Origin: Posidoniimonas corsicana
GTDB taxonomy: Bacteria > Planctomycetota > Planctomycetia > Pirellulales > Lacipirellulaceae
Direction: 5' to 3'
Assembly: GCF_007859765.1 (NCBI RefSeq)
Contig: NZ_SIHJ01000005.1
Coordinates: 186,001-250,000, forward strand
Length of the DNA: 64,000 bases
Part shown: positions 31,309 through 39,650 of the stretch, piece by piece
How the letters are laid out: each line of letters begins with the position of its first letter
Position numbering within the stretch: the first letter of the stretch is position 1
Made by a program: the position numbers and the translations under genes
Notes under the pieces: model-generated
Told to the model about the DNA's origin: nothing
Database searches by the model: none
What the model saw: the letters and a program-made list of their open reading frames with translations, nothing else

Positions 31309-31710
31309 ATGCAACGCGTATTGTTTGCCCTGGCCGGCCTGGTGCTCGCCGCCAGCAGCCTGCCGGGCGCCCAAGCCCAACAACCCCGCCAGAACCAGGG
31401 GCTCCCCAAGGTCGACTTCCAGATCGGCCAGATCGGCCCGCTGGGCCAGGGGATCGCCATCCAGGTGAAGAACGGCGGGTTCGCGATGTCGCCCCCGACG
31501 AGCGTCTCGGTTAACGTGCACGACGTGCAGAGCCGCCGGCTGCTGCTGGCCAAGAGCCTCAACGTGCCCGCCATGCACCCCGGCCAGACGCGGCGGGTGA
31601 TTGTGGTCCCGTCGTCCACGCAGGGCGTGATGGTGCGGGCGCAGATCGACCCGCGCAACCGCGTGCCGGAAACCAACGAGCGGAACAACACCCGCACCGC
31701 GCGGCAGTAA
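31309..31710 (+). CDS. Secreted CARDB-domain protein
   Basis: A 133-residue protein with a signal peptide (about 1-23, MQRVLFALAGLVLAASSLPGA, cut after AQA). An Ig-like CARDB domain follows, typified by IAIQVKNGGFAMSPPTSVSV and the closing DPRNRVPETNERNN. CARDB domains mediate adhesion or protein contacts in the envelope. AAGGAG lies nine bases before the ATG, a strong ribosome site for this genome, and a hairpin follows the stop. It is likely an abundant, monocistronic product. Confidence 0.85.
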   Translation: MQRVLFALAGLVLAASSLPGAQAQQPRQNQGLPKVDFQIGQIGPLGQGIAIQVKNGGFAMSPPTSVSVNVHDVQSRRLLLAKSLNVPAMHPGQTRRVIVVPSSTQGVMVRAQIDPRNRVPETNERNNTRTARQ

Positions 31711-31735
31711 CGCTCGTGACAATCTGACTCTCACC

Positions 31736-31763
31736 GGGAGCCGGTCCTTTGGGGCCGGCTCCC
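31736..31763 (+). terminator. Hairpin terminator after the CARDB gene
   Basis: GGGAGCCGG (31736-31744) pairs with CCGGCTCCC (31755-31763) and is followed by TTCCCCTCGTTGG, a weak T tract. It is 26 bases past the stop. Confidence 0.65.
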
Positions 31764-31823
31764 TTCCCCTCGTTGGTAGGACCTTTTGACAAGCACGCGT
31801 CTCCCTTTGCCGAAGACGTGTTT

Positions 31824-32504
31824 CTATTGCAGGTTGTCCTGCGACTCGAAGAAGCTGCGAAGAGCTGGATCCGCGAGTATCCGCTCGGCGGCGGCGTCAT
31901 TTGAGCGAAGCCAGGCTTCGTCGAATGGCCACGGGTGCTTCAGCTCCGGTGTGCCCAAGAACGGCCATTGCTCTAGCTTGGGCGGAACATATCTGGGGTC
32001 TCTCGTTCCATCTGGGAGAAACGTGGCTCTACATTTTTCTCCCCAAAATCTCAAATACGCCGGAACTGAACCCGCAAGAAGATAGTCGGGCGTCCAGTGC
32101 TGCTCTAGAAAGACGACGCAGCCTCTCAGCGGCGAATCCCCGCAGTGAACACAACTGAAGTCTCCGCTACCGTCGTCAGTTAGTGGAAGCAGCACGGCAT
32201 GGATGCTATTGCCGTCACCTAGCCACCAACTCAACCTCTCCAATACCTGAGAAACGGGATAGAGCCTTGCAACTTCATCCTCGAGTCCTAGTTCGATCCC
32301 ATCACACGTCAACCAAAGCTCCCGAAGTGATTCTGGAGCATTGGGAAAGTGCTTGTAGACCTCATTGACTAGATCTGGATCTGCCGGCGTTCCAAAGCGC
32401 CCCATTGGAAACGCGCGTCGCATTTGGGCTAAGGTTTCTTCTAGCAAATCAGGTGGCCCATCTCTTTTCGCTTTCACGCCCGACCGCGATCTGCTGAGTT
32501 GCAC
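31824..32504 (-). CDS. SMI1/KNR4 (SUKH)-family protein, lower GC
   Basis: A 226-residue protein. FPNAPESLRELWLTCDGIELG is the conserved SMI1/KNR4 box (P..L...W...DG), and a later LLPLTDDGSGDFSCVHC gives the DGxGDxxCxD-like strand. SUKH proteins serve as immunity proteins for contact-dependent toxins in many bacteria, and also as general regulators. No toxin gene adjoins it. The GC content is clearly below the window average, which favours acquisition. It may extend differently at the N-terminus; ATG at 32504 is the first. Confidence 0.8.
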   Translation of the reverse strand: MQLSRSRSGVKAKRDGPPDLLEETLAQMRRAFPMGRFGTPADPDLVNEVYKHFPNAPESLRELWLTCDGIELGLEDEVARLYPVSQVLERLSWWLGDGNSIHAVLLPLTDDGSGDFSCVHCGDSPLRGCVVFLEQHWTPDYLLAGSVPAYLRFWGEKCRATFLPDGTRDPRYVPPKLEQWPFLGTPELKHPWPFDEAWLRSNDAAAERILADPALRSFFESQDNLQ

Positions 32505-32861
32505 TAGTGTCTGAAAATAGTCTAGCTGCTCGCAATCACCAAACTCTACCTACGTATTTTAATCCCTCTATCGGCCTCCAAGATTACTGTAGAAACCGGC
32601 CACGCCGCGCGGTCCAATAGGCGTACGCAGGGTGCGATAGATCGCTGATCGGCGGTCCATAGCCGCGGCAAGTTCGGTCCGACTTTTGTCCCTATTGGCG
32701 CGCCGGGTGGACAAGAGTCGGCCGCCGCAGAACGCGAAGGGAGCGATCAACGCTGCTATACAAGGGTGGAACGAGCCAGCGGGCTTGAGGTGAGGCCCGA
32801 CTTTTGTCCCTAAAAATCGATAGCGCCAAAAGGGACAAAAGTCGTGGAGCGGCGGCGAGGG
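32505..32861. other. Spacer with dispersed motifs, no gene seen
   Basis: About 360 bases between the SUKH gene and the secreted nuclease (both minus strand). It contains the TGTAGAAACC-GGCCAC motif at 32586-32615 and three CGACTTTTGTCCCTA-related units (32680-32694, 32798-32812, and inverted at 32831-32844). No frame is convincing. Confidence 0.5.
32798..32844. repeat. CGACTTTTGTCCCT inverted repeat
   Basis: CGACTTTTGTCCCT (32798-32811) faces AGGGACAAAAGTCG (32831-32844), a perfect 14-base stem. A direct third copy is at 32680-32694. It lies just past the stop of the secreted nuclease gene and could act as its terminator, although the T tract is internal to the arms. Confidence 0.75.
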
Positions 32862-33959
32862 TCAGCGTGTCGGCTGGGTGGGCCGGGTGGCCATGCGGCC
32901 GGGGTCGCCGCTCTCGTAGATGCTGAACTCGGCCCACACCGGCAGGTGGTCGGACACCAGCTGCGCCTGGTCGGGCGACAAACCCCACACGCCCTGCACG
33001 TCGATCACGCCGGAGCGGCCGGTGAACTCGGTGGTGGCGCCGCGGTGGATCAGCAGGTTGTCGTTCAGCTTGGTGCCCGACGTGTTGGTGGCTTGGTCGC
33101 GGATCACCGGGTACAGGTAGGTCAGCCGCCCCAGGCCGCCCAGGTCCGACGGCCGCAGGCTGCGGCTGCCGGGCTCGTTGCGGTACGGGCTGGCCGCCTT
33201 GACGTTGGTGTTGAGGTCGCCCAGCAGGATGAGGTCGTCCTCGCCGACGCCGTTGCGGGCCACCTGCTGGTAGACCTGGGCGAGCGCGTCGAACTCGACG
33301 TCGGTCTCGTCGGGGTCGGTGTGCATGTTGATCACGATGAACGTGAACGCCTGCTGGGGCGGCGCGCCGCGGGTGCGGAACATGGCCACCTGCGGCTCGC
33401 GGTGCAGCAGGTCGTCGGGGTCGTCGACCGTGTAGTGCACCTGCGGGTTGATTTCGAGCTTGGCGGTGTCGTAGACGATGGCGTACTGCTCTTTGTAGCT
33501 GCTGCGGCCGAGCCGCGGGCCGACCACGCGCGAGTAGCGGCGGCCGGTGTTGTTGACGTACTGGTCGAGGAACCGGTCGATGAAGTACTCGTCCTGCGTG
33601 GTGACCTCCTGGATCGCCACGAGGTCGAGGTTCTGGACAATGGCGCCGAGCGTCCTCATCACGTACGGGTTGCTGGCCTTCTTGTCGCCGAACTTCTCGA
33701 TGTTGTAGCTGGCGATCTTGATGGTGGAACCGGGCGCGGGCTGCGAGGGGACGTAGCCGGCCGAGCTGGGCGACGGCGGCGCCTGCGGCTGGTAGCCCAC
33801 CGGCCCGACGCCCTGCCCCTGCTGCTGCGAGGCCTGCTGCACCGCGTTCTGGCCGGCCGCCACCACGCGGCTGAGATCCTTGAGGCTCATGCCCTGCGTG
33901 AACATGTAGCCGCCGCCGAACAGGCCGCTGAGCGCGAGGAGTGATAGAAGACGTCGCAC
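32862..33959 (-). CDS. Secreted endonuclease/exonuclease/phosphatase-family protein
   Basis: A 365-residue secreted EEP-fold hydrolase. The signal peptide is about 1-22. A Gln/Pro-rich linker (residues 38-75) precedes the domain, which has the family motifs in order: IASYNIEKFGDKK, VAIQEVT, LLGDLNTNV and SDHLPVWAEF. These metal-dependent enzymes cut nucleic acids or phosphoesters; export suggests extracellular DNA use. The start is GTG at 33959 with AAGGAGG about 7 bases before it, which decides the start. Confidence 0.88.
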   Translation of the reverse strand: MRRLLSLLALSGLFGGGYMFTQGMSLKDLSRVVAAGQNAVQQASQQQGQGVGPVGYQPQAPPSPSSAGYVPSQPAPGSTIKIASYNIEKFGDKKASNPYVMRTLGAIVQNLDLVAIQEVTTQDEYFIDRFLDQYVNNTGRRYSRVVGPRLGRSSYKEQYAIVYDTAKLEINPQVHYTVDDPDDLLHREPQVAMFRTRGAPPQQAFTFIVINMHTDPDETDVEFDALAQVYQQVARNGVGEDDLILLGDLNTNVKAASPYRNEPGSRSLRPSDLGGLGRLTYLYPVIRDQATNTSGTKLNDNLLIHRGATTEFTGRSGVIDVQGVWGLSPDQAQLVSDHLPVWAEFSIYESGDPGRMATRPTQPTR

Positions 33960-34174
33960 GGCGCCCCTCCTTGGGCACGGGCAGAAAGTCGGAGGCTCCG
34001 CGCGCAGGCCGGCGCGCGAGCGGGGAGCCTAGGCAATCCCGGCGGCGCGGGCTAGGTCAATGCGGCGGGTGCTAGCGGGGTGTGTGGGAACACGTTGCTA
34101 GCTACACGCAGCTAGCCGAAGGCCAGCGCCATGGGCTGGGGAGAAGACGAATGCGAGTAGTGAAACGCGAAGGA

Positions 34175-34723
34175 CTACCCACCGCGGGCCTGGCCCACCA
34201 GGTGCGACAGCTCCGGCAGGATCAGCTTCTCCATGGCCAGCCGCACCGCGTTGGGGCTGCCAGGCATGGTGAGCAGCACCTTGCCGCCAATCACACCGGC
34301 GGTGGCGCGGCTGAGCATCGCGGCGGGGCCGATCTGCTGGTAGCTGAGCATGCGGAACAGCTCGCCGTAGCCGGGCAGGGTCTTGTCGAGCAGACGCTCG
34401 ACCACGTCGATCGTGTTGTCACGCGGCGCGATGCCGGTGCCGCCGGTCAGCAGCACCGCGTCGACCTCCTGGTGGACGGCGAGCGTGTCGAGAAGCTGCT
34501 CGATGGCAACCGGCTCGTCGGGGATGATCCGCCGCTCGGCGACCGTGTGCGGCGAGCTGTCCAGCAGCTCCAGGATCGCCGCGCCGCCGCGGTCGTCGGC
34601 CTCGGTGCGGGTGTCGCTCACCGTGACCACCGCGCAGCGGACGGCGGCCGGCGCGGCGGCGCGGTGCTGGTCGGGCGGCGCGGGAGCCCCTGCTGGTGGG
34701 GGGTCGTGCGGGTGGGGGGGCAT
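34175..34723 (-). CDS. MogA/MoaB-family molybdopterin-binding protein
   Basis: A 182-residue protein with the MoCF_biosynth fold: VVTVSDTRTEADDRGG (residues near 35), LLTGGTGIAPRDNTID and AGVIGGKVLLTMPGSPNAVRLAM. This is the MoaB/MogA domain that adenylylates or binds molybdopterin in molybdenum-cofactor synthesis. A Pro-rich 25-residue N-terminus precedes it. No other moa genes are in the window. The start at 34723 was chosen because sequence upstream loses family character. Confidence 0.9.
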   Translation of the reverse strand: MPPHPHDPPPAGAPAPPDQHRAAAPAAVRCAVVTVSDTRTEADDRGGAAILELLDSSPHTVAERRIIPDEPVAIEQLLDTLAVHQEVDAVLLTGGTGIAPRDNTIDVVERLLDKTLPGYGELFRMLSYQQIGPAAMLSRATAGVIGGKVLLTMPGSPNAVRLAMEKLILPELSHLVGQARGG

Positions 34724-34867
34724 GGGCGTCTGGCGGGGAATAGCTACGACGGATCTACCGATTGCAACGAACGGCCGCCGCCGAAATAGTCGCCAGCCGC
34801 CGCCGCGGGCCCTTATAATAGAACACGCCCGGCTCCCCCACGAGCTGCCCCCGGGCCCCCTCCCCCG

Positions 34868-36070
34868 ATGCACGCCTTGCCCTCCGCCCGCCTTACGTTC
34901 GCCGTCCTCGCCCTGGCCTGGTTGCCCACCGCGGCCCGCGCCGACGTTGTGGAGCTGGAGAGCGGCGGCCGGATCGAGGGGACCATCGACGACCAGAACC
35001 AAGACCGCGGCAAGATTGTGGTCAGCCTGGCCAACGGCGGTCGCGTGACGCTCAACCGCTCGGACGTCCGCCGCACGGTCCCGCGTTCGGCCGAGGGCGA
35101 GAAGTACCACCGCCGCGCCGCCACCGTGCCCGACACGGCCGAGGCCAACTGGGAGCTGGCCGAGTGGTGCCGCACCAACCGCCTGACCGCGGAGGCCGAC
35201 GCGCACACCGCGCGGGTGATCGAGCTCGACCCCAACCACACCGAGGCCCGACGCAAACTGGGCTACAGCCGGCACCGCGGCAAGTGGATGACCCGCGACG
35301 AGCTGATGGCGTCGCGCGGCATGTTCCGCTACGAGGGGAGCTTCCGCACGCGTCAGGAGATCGAGCTGCTGGAGCGATCGAAGCGCGGGACCGAGGCCGC
35401 GGTGAACTGGCGGAAGCAGCTCGCCCGCTGGCGGCGCGACCTGGGCTCGTCAAAGCCGCAGGAGTCGATGGCCGCCGCCGACAAGTTTAAGGGGCTCCGT
35501 GACCCGGCCGCCGCCGGCGCACTGGTGCGGATGCTCGAGTCCGAAACGAACCTCGACGTGCAGGACCTGCTGATCGCCACCGCGGCGCGGATCGAACACC
35601 CGGCCACCGTGCAGGCGCTGGCCACGCTGTCGCTCAACTCGCCGCGTCACGAGGTGCGGCAGCAGTGCCTGGAGCATCTGGTGGAGGCCCGCCGTCCCGG
35701 CCTGGCCGAGATCTACACCAAGGCGCTCAAGAGCAAGCAGAACCAGATTGTGAATCGCGCGGGCAACGCGTTGCGGGCGTTGGGCTCGCAGGAGACGCTC
35801 GGCGCCCTGATCACGGCGCTGATCACCACGCACGAGTTCAAGATGGGCGTAGACACGCCGCAGGACACGTACTCGATGGACTCACGCGGCGGGTTTTCCT
35901 TCGGCGGCGGCAAGGCGCCGGTCAAGAAAGTCCAGCTCAAGAACCCCGACGTGCGGACCGCGTTGGTGGAGCTCACCGGCGAGAACTTTGGCTTCGACAA
36001 GAAGGCCTGGCGCCGGTGGCTGGCCAACCGCACCACCACCAACGTGGTGGACCTGCGGCGTGACCTGTAG
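34868..36070 (+). CDS. Secreted HEAT-repeat protein
   Basis: A 400-residue exported protein: a signal peptide of about 24 residues (MHALPSARLTFAVLALAWL ... ARA), then an SH3-like segment VVELESGGRIEGTI...GGRVTLNRSDV. A helical linker and HEAT-like repeats from about residue 200 follow (DPAAAGALVRMLESE; HPATVQALATL; RPGLAEIYTKAL; ETLGALITAL). It ends with a conserved 'NFGFDKKAWRRWLAN' segment. The architecture is recurrent in planctomycetes; the function is unknown. It is divergent from mogA, with 144 bases between them. Confidence 0.78.
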   Translation: MHALPSARLTFAVLALAWLPTAARADVVELESGGRIEGTIDDQNQDRGKIVVSLANGGRVTLNRSDVRRTVPRSAEGEKYHRRAATVPDTAEANWELAEWCRTNRLTAEADAHTARVIELDPNHTEARRKLGYSRHRGKWMTRDELMASRGMFRYEGSFRTRQEIELLERSKRGTEAAVNWRKQLARWRRDLGSSKPQESMAAADKFKGLRDPAAAGALVRMLESETNLDVQDLLIATAARIEHPATVQALATLSLNSPRHEVRQQCLEHLVEARRPGLAEIYTKALKSKQNQIVNRAGNALRALGSQETLGALITALITTHEFKMGVDTPQDTYSMDSRGGFSFGGGKAPVKKVQLKNPDVRTALVELTGENFGFDKKAWRRWLANRTTTNVVDLRRDL

Positions 36071-36132
36071 CCGTCCGCGCGCGGCAGCTGTATTCCTGGG
36101 GCAACGCACCACGCAACCGACCGAGTCCCCCC

Positions 36133-36519
36133 ATGTCTAAGCCCACCGTCGCGATCCTTGGCGCCAGCAGCGACCGTTCGAAGTACGGCAACAAATCGGT
36201 GCGTGCGCACCTCGACCAGGGGTACGACGTCTACCCCGTGAACCCCAAGGGGGGCCAGATCGAGGGCCTGACCGTCTACCCGACCCTGGCCGAGGTGCCG
36301 GTCGAGGACCTGGACCGCGTGAGCGTGTACCTGCCGCCCCACGTGACGCTGGGGCTGCTGGAGGAGATCGCCGCGAAGGGCTGCCGCGAGTTCTGGCTTA
36401 ACCCGGGCGCCGACGCGCCGGAGGTGGTGGAGCGGGCGGAGCAGCTCGGCCTGCGGCCGATCGTGGCGTGCAGCATCGTCGACCTGGGGACCAGCCCAGG
36501 CGACTTCGCGGCGAGCTAA
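36133..36519 (+). CDS. CoA-binding domain protein (YccU-like)
   Basis: A 128-residue Rossmann-type CoA_binding_2 protein: VAILGASSDRSKYGNKSVRAHL is the nucleotide loop, YDVYPVNPKGGQIEGLTVYPTL the second strand-loop, and REFWLNPGADAPEVVERA near the C-terminus. Such short proteins are the isolated N-terminal domain type of acyl-CoA synthetases and lack a catalytic module. It starts 62 bases after the HEAT gene on the same strand. Confidence 0.9.
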   Translation: MSKPTVAILGASSDRSKYGNKSVRAHLDQGYDVYPVNPKGGQIEGLTVYPTLAEVPVEDLDRVSVYLPPHVTLGLLEEIAAKGCREFWLNPGADAPEVVERAEQLGLRPIVACSIVDLGTSPGDFAAS

Positions 36520-36531
36520 CGGGCGCCGCCG

Positions 36532-37938
36532 TCAGCCCGCCTTGCGGGTCCAGCGGCTGCCGTACACCACGTCAACCGCGACGCGGTCCTCGAGGTTGGG
36601 CCGGAAGATGGTCAGCAGCATCACCGGCAGGCACCACGCCAGCGCCATGCCGCCCGAGTGGGCGTGCCAGAACTGCGTGCCGATCATCAGCGCCGCCGAG
36701 CAGGAAAGCAGCGTGCCGAGGTTCTTCTGCGAGGGCCACACCAGGAAGCTCATGCTCAGGCAGAGGAACGCCATGATCACCGGCAGCCGGTACACCGGGT
36801 TCCAGTAGTGCCAGACGCCGTCCTGCTCGTCCATGCGGGGGAGGAACAGGCCGAACATCTGCTTGAGCCGGTTGCCGAAGGTCTCGGGCTGGAAGCCGCT
36901 GATGTCGAACGAGGTGAACAGCAGCACGATCACCAGCGCCAGGATTGACACCGCGAAGCCGATCAGGAACCTCGCCAGGCCGCGGTTCCAGTAGAACGCG
37001 ATCCACAGCGGCATCAGGAAGATGGGGTAGTAGATGCTGCCGCACAGCGCGCCGATCAACGCGCCCGACACCAGCGGCCGGCGGTACCACAGCACGGCCC
37101 ACACCAAGAGCGCGCCGGGCAGCGCCTGGGTCACGGCGCCGGTCCACATCGCCGTGTAGGGGAGCATCAGGTAGAGCGTCGCGGCGGCGATGCCCATCCG
37201 CAGGTTGTCGAAGTGCCGGGCGGCCACCAGCACGATGCCCAGCACGATCATCATCTGCGAGAAGATCGCCATGATCTTGGCGGTCACCTCCTGCGCGGTC
37301 GACGCGGGCGGCGCCGTGGGCGCGGCGGCGTCCGGCTGGCCGTCGCCGGGCTGCTCCTCGACCACCGGTACCGTGGGCGGGTCGGGCGCGCGGTCGCCCA
37401 GCACCGTCTGGGTCGAGATGTGCGGCAGGAAGAAGAACAGCGTGAAGCCGGGCCCGTGGGTGTCGAGCGTGTCGGCCTCGACCTTGGAGGTCTCGACCTT
37501 GCGGACGTGCTCCGCCCGCTGCGCGGCGAAGACGTCGGCCCGCTCCGGGTCGCCGTTGATGACGTTGGCCGTGAGGAACAGCAGCAGCGAAACCGTCAGG
37601 AAGCTGAGGCCGCCCACGGTGAGGTTGGACTCCAGCAGCGGCCGACGCACCATCGCCGCGTCGAGCAGCATCCGCAGCAGCAGCATCGCGTTGACCGAGA
37701 ACAGCCAGATGTAGCCGAACATCTCGATGCCGTAGCCGTCGCCGCCGGTGGCGTTCTGCTCCAGGCCCAGCTTGATGCAGAGCAGCCCGGGGGCGAGCAG
37801 GATAACCAGCAGCAGGTCGAAGTTGCGCACGCTCCAGAAGCGGTTGAACTTGAAGAACAGCGCGATCGACAGCAGCGACGACAGGTACGCCCACGTCGTG
37901 GGGTTGACCCGTTCGTACCGGAAGAGAATGTCACCCAT
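36532..37938 (-). CDS. Polytopic membrane protein, possible glycosyltransferase-like
   Basis: A 468-residue integral membrane protein with about ten hydrophobic segments: residues 17-32, 42-57, 72-92, 110-125 and several after about 235. A proline-rich periplasmic or cytoplasmic loop lies between (VVEEQPGDGQPDAAAPTAPPA, near 195-215). The multi-span arrangement with a long soluble loop and TM stretches like FLMPLWIAFYWNRGLARFLIGF recalls GT87-type membrane proteins, but no catalytic motif is convincing. It is the only gene on this strand between the convergent CoA-binding gene and the MerR-TPR gene. Confidence 0.72.
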   Translation of the reverse strand: MGDILFRYERVNPTTWAYLSSLLSIALFFKFNRFWSVRNFDLLLVILLAPGLLCIKLGLEQNATGGDGYGIEMFGYIWLFSVNAMLLLRMLLDAAMVRRPLLESNLTVGGLSFLTVSLLLFLTANVINGDPERADVFAAQRAEHVRKVETSKVEADTLDTHGPGFTLFFFLPHISTQTVLGDRAPDPPTVPVVEEQPGDGQPDAAAPTAPPASTAQEVTAKIMAIFSQMMIVLGIVLVAARHFDNLRMGIAAATLYLMLPYTAMWTGAVTQALPGALLVWAVLWYRRPLVSGALIGALCGSIYYPIFLMPLWIAFYWNRGLARFLIGFAVSILALVIVLLFTSFDISGFQPETFGNRLKQMFGLFLPRMDEQDGVWHYWNPVYRLPVIMAFLCLSMSFLVWPSQKNLGTLLSCSAALMIGTQFWHAHSGGMALAWCLPVMLLTIFRPNLEDRVAVDVVYGSRWTRKAG

Positions 37939-38000
37939 ACGCGGTCCAGTCCACCGTCAGTTGCCCCGCCTTGTGACCGCCCGTGCGGCGCCGACCGGGG

Positions 38001-39014
38001 TCACGACCCCTGCAGAATAGGGGACTGGTCGGGATTTTCAACCACGGGGCCGCGTTGCGGGTCCTCCGCGGAAGCTGCGCCGGCGTCGGCGAGCCGCGCG
38101 CGGGCCTCGTCGGCCCACGGCCCGTCGGGCGCGAAGCGGAGCAGCCGGCGACGCAGGTCCTGCGCCTCGTCGGTGCGGCCCAGGCGGTCGTAGGTCTCGG
38201 CGAGCGGGATCAGCGCGTCGGGGCACTCGGGCGACTGGGACAGCACGCCCTCCAGCGCGCCGGCGGCCAGCTCCCACTCGCCCAGCTCCTGGTACACGCT
38301 CCCCAGGCTGAGCCGTGCGGCCAGGCAGTCCGGCTCCTGCTCCAGGCAGACCGCGAAGCGTTCGCGGGCCGCGGCCAGGTCGCCCCGGCGGTACAGGCAC
38401 TCGCCGAGCGCAAGGTGGTCGAGCGGCTCGCCCTCGCCCGAGAGCAGCACCGAACGGTACATCTGCTCGGCGAGCAGGCAGTCGCCCTGCTCGAGCAGTT
38501 CGGTCGCCTCGTCGCGGATGTCGTTGGCGTTGAACGCGAGTGGTTCGTCGGAGTCGTCCTCCGGGCAGAACGGCAGCAGCACTGCGCGGTGGGCCTCGTG
38601 CGGGTGGTCCGGCTCGGCGGGGCGGTCGAACTCGATCAGCAACTGGCCGCCCGCGTCCCGGGTCTGGCCGGCGGCGTGCACCACCACGGTGTCGCCGCGC
38701 GGCGAGATGTCCCACTCGGCCAGCGGCCGGCAGCCGGCGGGGGCGGACTCGGCCAGGCGGTCGACAACTCGGTCGACCTGGCCGAGCGACATCCCGGCCG
38801 CGGTCATCTGGGCCAGCACCTGGGCGACGCGGGCCTCGACAAAGCTGTAGGCGACCGACCCGCCGTGGTCGGCCTCGGCCTGCAGGTAGCCCCGGCGGGT
38901 CCACCTGCGGACGGCGTCGGGCGTGGCGCCGGTGATTCGGGCGAGCATCGTGGCCGTGTAGCGGGCGGCCGGGTCCGGCGCGGCGTCCTCGGCGGTGGGG
39001 AAAGGAAGCGTCAT
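38001..39014 (-). CDS. MerR-type HTH protein fused to TPR repeats
   Basis: A 337-residue protein. The N-terminal ~70 residues form a MerR-like winged helix (YTATMLARITGATPDAVRRWTRRGYLQ...FVEARVAQVL). A middle region AEWDISPRGDTVVVHAAGQ forms beta strands. From about 180 on there are tetratricopeptide repeats (QGDCLLAEQMYRSVL; HLALGECLYRRGDLAAARERFAVCLEQEP; LSLGSVYQELGEWELAAGALEGVL; LIPLAETYDRLGRTDEAQDLRRRLL). The combination couples DNA binding with a protein-interaction domain and is also seen in other planctomycetes. The target is unknown. Confidence 0.8.
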   Translation of the reverse strand: MTLPFPTAEDAAPDPAARYTATMLARITGATPDAVRRWTRRGYLQAEADHGGSVAYSFVEARVAQVLAQMTAAGMSLGQVDRVVDRLAESAPAGCRPLAEWDISPRGDTVVVHAAGQTRDAGGQLLIEFDRPAEPDHPHEAHRAVLLPFCPEDDSDEPLAFNANDIRDEATELLEQGDCLLAEQMYRSVLLSGEGEPLDHLALGECLYRRGDLAAARERFAVCLEQEPDCLAARLSLGSVYQELGEWELAAGALEGVLSQSPECPDALIPLAETYDRLGRTDEAQDLRRRLLRFAPDGPWADEARARLADAGAASAEDPQRGPVVENPDQSPILQGS

Positions 39015-39174
39015 CCGTGCTGACTTCGCTGCGGGGTGCTGAGAAGCCCTGCAGTGTCGCGCAGCGGCGGCGAGAAGTCAATCGTCGGCCGGGCGGTGAT
39101 TGATTTCGGTCGCCGGCCGGCAATACTTCCCGGCCAGGCGATTCCCACGTCAGAACTCAGCACAAGGAGCGACC

Positions 39175-39606
39175 ATGAAGATTAAACGCAAGGGCTCGGC
39201 CGCGTGGCAAGGCGGGCTCAAGGACGGCCGCGGCGAGATCTCTACCGAGAGCGGCGCCCTGTCTAGTTACCCGTACGGCTTCGCCGCCCGCTTTGAGGGT
39301 CAGCGTGGCAGCAACCCTGAAGAGCTGATCGGCGCCGCCCACGCGAGCTGCTTCACCATGGCGCTGTCGAAGATCCTGGGCGAGGCCGGCCTGACAGCCG
39401 ACCAGCTCAACACCACCGCAGATGTGATGCTCGAGCAGGTCGATGGCGGGTTCGCGATCACGTCGGTGCACCTGACGCTCAAGGGGAAAGTCCCGGGCGC
39501 CGACCAAGCGAAGTTCGACGAGCTCGCCGACAAGGCCAAAGCGGGCTGCCCGGTGTCGAAGCTGCTGGACACCAAGATCACGCTCGACACAACGCTCGAG
39601 GGCTAG
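39175..39606 (+). CDS. OsmC-family organic hydroperoxide reductase
   Basis: A 143-residue OsmC/YhfA-like protein that reduces organic peroxides using two Cys: the peroxidatic Cys in HASCFTMALSK and the second in KAGCPVSKLLD. The typical N-terminus KIKRKGSAAWQGGLKDGRGEIST and SYPYGFAARFEG fix the start at ATG 39175, with AGGAG a short distance upstream. It is a single gene with no regulator adjoining. Confidence 0.93.
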   Translation: MKIKRKGSAAWQGGLKDGRGEISTESGALSSYPYGFAARFEGQRGSNPEELIGAAHASCFTMALSKILGEAGLTADQLNTTADVMLEQVDGGFAITSVHLTLKGKVPGADQAKFDELADKAKAGCPVSKLLDTKITLDTTLEG

Positions 39607-39650
39607 CCGCCGCCGGGCAACGCACGCAGTACGCCACGGCCTGCGCCGCC

